In this document: positions 5,656-6,270 of the stretch, one piece after another
Numbering within the stretch: the first letter of the stretch is position 1
Layout of the letters: each line of letters starts with the position of its first letter
From: Bacillota bacterium
GTDB taxonomy: Bacteria; Bacillota; Clostridia; Christensenellales; UBA1242
NCBI GenBank assembly: GCA_009780625.1
Contig: WQZR01000057.1
Location: 1 to 6,270 of the forward strand
Length of the DNA: 6,270 nt
Direction of reading: 5' to 3'
Notes under the pieces: generated by a model
What the model was told of the DNA's origin: nothing
Seen by the model: the letters and a program-made list of their open reading frames with translations, nothing else
The model's database searches: none
Position numbers and translations under genes: made by a program

Positions 5656-6138
5656 ATGGTTAAAGTTATTCTGATTGTTGCCATATTTTCTCTTGTTGTA
5701 TATATAGGTTGGCAACTTAAACAATTCTATAAAAAACAAGAAAAAATTCTGACTGATGTAGTTCTTTTTTGCGAGTGTCTACTTAGCAATATCAACTTTA
5801 TTCAAAAACCAATAGGTGAAATCATTGAAGAAAACAAAGATAAATTCGCAAAAGAATTTAGAGAAGTGCTGAAGTCTTTTGTTAAGTCACTAGAAGAAGA
5901 TGGGGAAGTTGAGGTCAAATCTCGCTATATAACTGATGAAAATAAGCGCACCATTCAGAATTTATTCATAAATCTTGGCAAAACTGACGTGCTAAATCAA
6001 AATTCTCTTATCGAAAATTCGAGAGAAACGTTGAAAATTTCGGAGACTGAGGCTAGGGAGGAATCTAAAACTAAGGGAAGGGCGGCATTTAAACTTTCGC
6101 TCTGTCTTGCTGGGCTACTATGCATATTGCTTATATAA
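5656..6138 (+). CDS. spoIIIAB: Stage III sporulation protein AB
   Basis: SpoIIIAB is a mother-cell membrane protein of the SpoIIIA complex, with similarity to GspF-like platform proteins of type II secretion, and probably works with the SpoIIIAA ATPase. The product is 160 residues (B. subtilis about 170). It has an N-terminal membrane segment (residues 3-18), a soluble, largely helical middle that includes the family-like stretch LFINLGKTDVLNQ (103-115), and a C-terminal hydrophobic segment (about 144-160) that ends right at the C-terminus, as is typical. Recognition rests on position between spoIIIAA and spoIIIAC, on topology, and on these weak motifs. The start ATG 5656 uses GAGG (5646-5649), which lies inside the end of spoIIIAA, so the two are probably coupled. 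The stop codon overlaps a perfect palindrome. Confidence 0.9.
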   Translation: MVKVILIVAIFSLVVYIGWQLKQFYKKQEKILTDVVLFCECLLSNINFIQKPIGEIIEENKDKFAKEFREVLKSFVKSLEEDGEVEVKSRYITDENKRTIQNLFINLGKTDVLNQNSLIENSRETLKISETEAREESKTKGRAAFKLSLCLAGLLCILLI

Positions 6139-6153
6139 CACTATATATAGTGT
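6138..6153. repeat. Perfect 16-base palindrome between spoIIIAB and spoIIIAC
   Basis: ACACTATATATAGTGT is fully self-complementary and begins at the last base of the spoIIIAB stop codon. As RNA it could fold into a 6-bp stem with a 4-base TATA loop. No T-run follows, so it is not a standard terminator. It lies in the only gap of notable size (49 bases) among the spoIIIA genes seen here. Confidence 0.6.
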
Positions 6154-6187
6154 ATTATGTCTAAAACAATAACCACATGGAGTGTAT

Positions 6188-6270
6188 ATGGGAATAGATA
6201 TCATATTTAAGATTGCTGCGGTTGGTATCATTACTGCCGTAGTTAATCAAATTCTTAAACATACCGGCAA
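6188..6270 (+). CDS. spoIIIAC: Stage III sporulation protein AC, N-terminal part (3' end outside the window)
   Basis: Twenty-seven codons are visible, starting MGIDIIFKIAAVGIITAVVN, before the window ends. The MG-[IV]-D-x-IFKIA-x-[VI]-GI opening and the hydrophobic first membrane segment match SpoIIIAC, a roughly 65-residue protein with two membrane helices that belongs to the SpoIIIA channel complex in the mother-cell membrane. The start is ATG 6188 with GGAG at 6179-6182, five bases away. Its place right after spoIIIAB agrees with the conserved spoIIIAA-AB-AC order, so the identification is good although only about 40 percent of the gene is present. Confidence 0.88.
   Translation, partial: MGIDIIFKIAAVGIITAVVNQILKHTG

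Noticed and set aside
1..6270. CRISPR array, transposon, phage genes or a defence system
   Set aside because: No regularly spaced repeats, transposase, integrase or phage-like proteins were seen. The genes are tightly packed core functions with one strand orientation and similar composition.

Overview
The window is A+T-rich chromosomal DNA with every gene on the + strand. It looks like an endospore-forming, low-GC Firmicute, most likely a member of the Clostridia. The evidence is the start of a spoIIIA sporulation operon, a Bacillus/Clostridium-type EF-P with a lysine-tipped PGKG loop, strong GGAGG-type ribosome binding sites, and TTG start codons on two genes. I see no sign of a plasmid, phage or insertion sequence, and the genes share a similar base and codon style.

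Bases 1-2412 hold a translation and RNA-maturation cluster: the C-terminal 368 residues of initiation factor IF2 (infB), then rbfA (30S maturation) and truB (tRNA pseudouridine-55 synthase), separated by 20 and 12 bases. An endonuclease IV homologue (nfo, 2420-3301) follows truB after 7 bases and is probably the last gene of that transcription unit. A HAD-family phosphatase/phosphomutase-like gene (3325-4035) has its own very good sigma-A-type promoter, located so that the transcript would be almost leaderless. efp (4072-4635) has an extended -10 promoter and ends in an intrinsic terminator that overlaps its stop codon.

From 4723 to the right edge runs the spoIIIA operon: spoIIIAA (ATPase), spoIIIAB, and the first 27 codons of spoIIIAC. 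These encode mother-cell parts of the SpoIIIA-SpoIIQ channel that links mother cell and forespore. The 87-base gap before spoIIIAA holds the efp terminator, an A+T-rich promoter region that I cannot resolve, and an unusually strong Shine-Dalgarno sequence.

Most of the window is ordinary housekeeping and sporulation sequence, and I do not see a new multi-gene system. The best leads are small. A 30-base GC-rich palindrome sits in frame inside truB exactly where the protein carries extra residues. IF2 has substitutions at several conserved C2-domain positions tied to fMet-tRNA binding. The HAD promoter implies a near-leaderless mRNA. An anti-Shine-Dalgarno-like segment lies upstream of spoIIIAA. 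A perfect 16-base palindrome overlaps the end of spoIIIAB.
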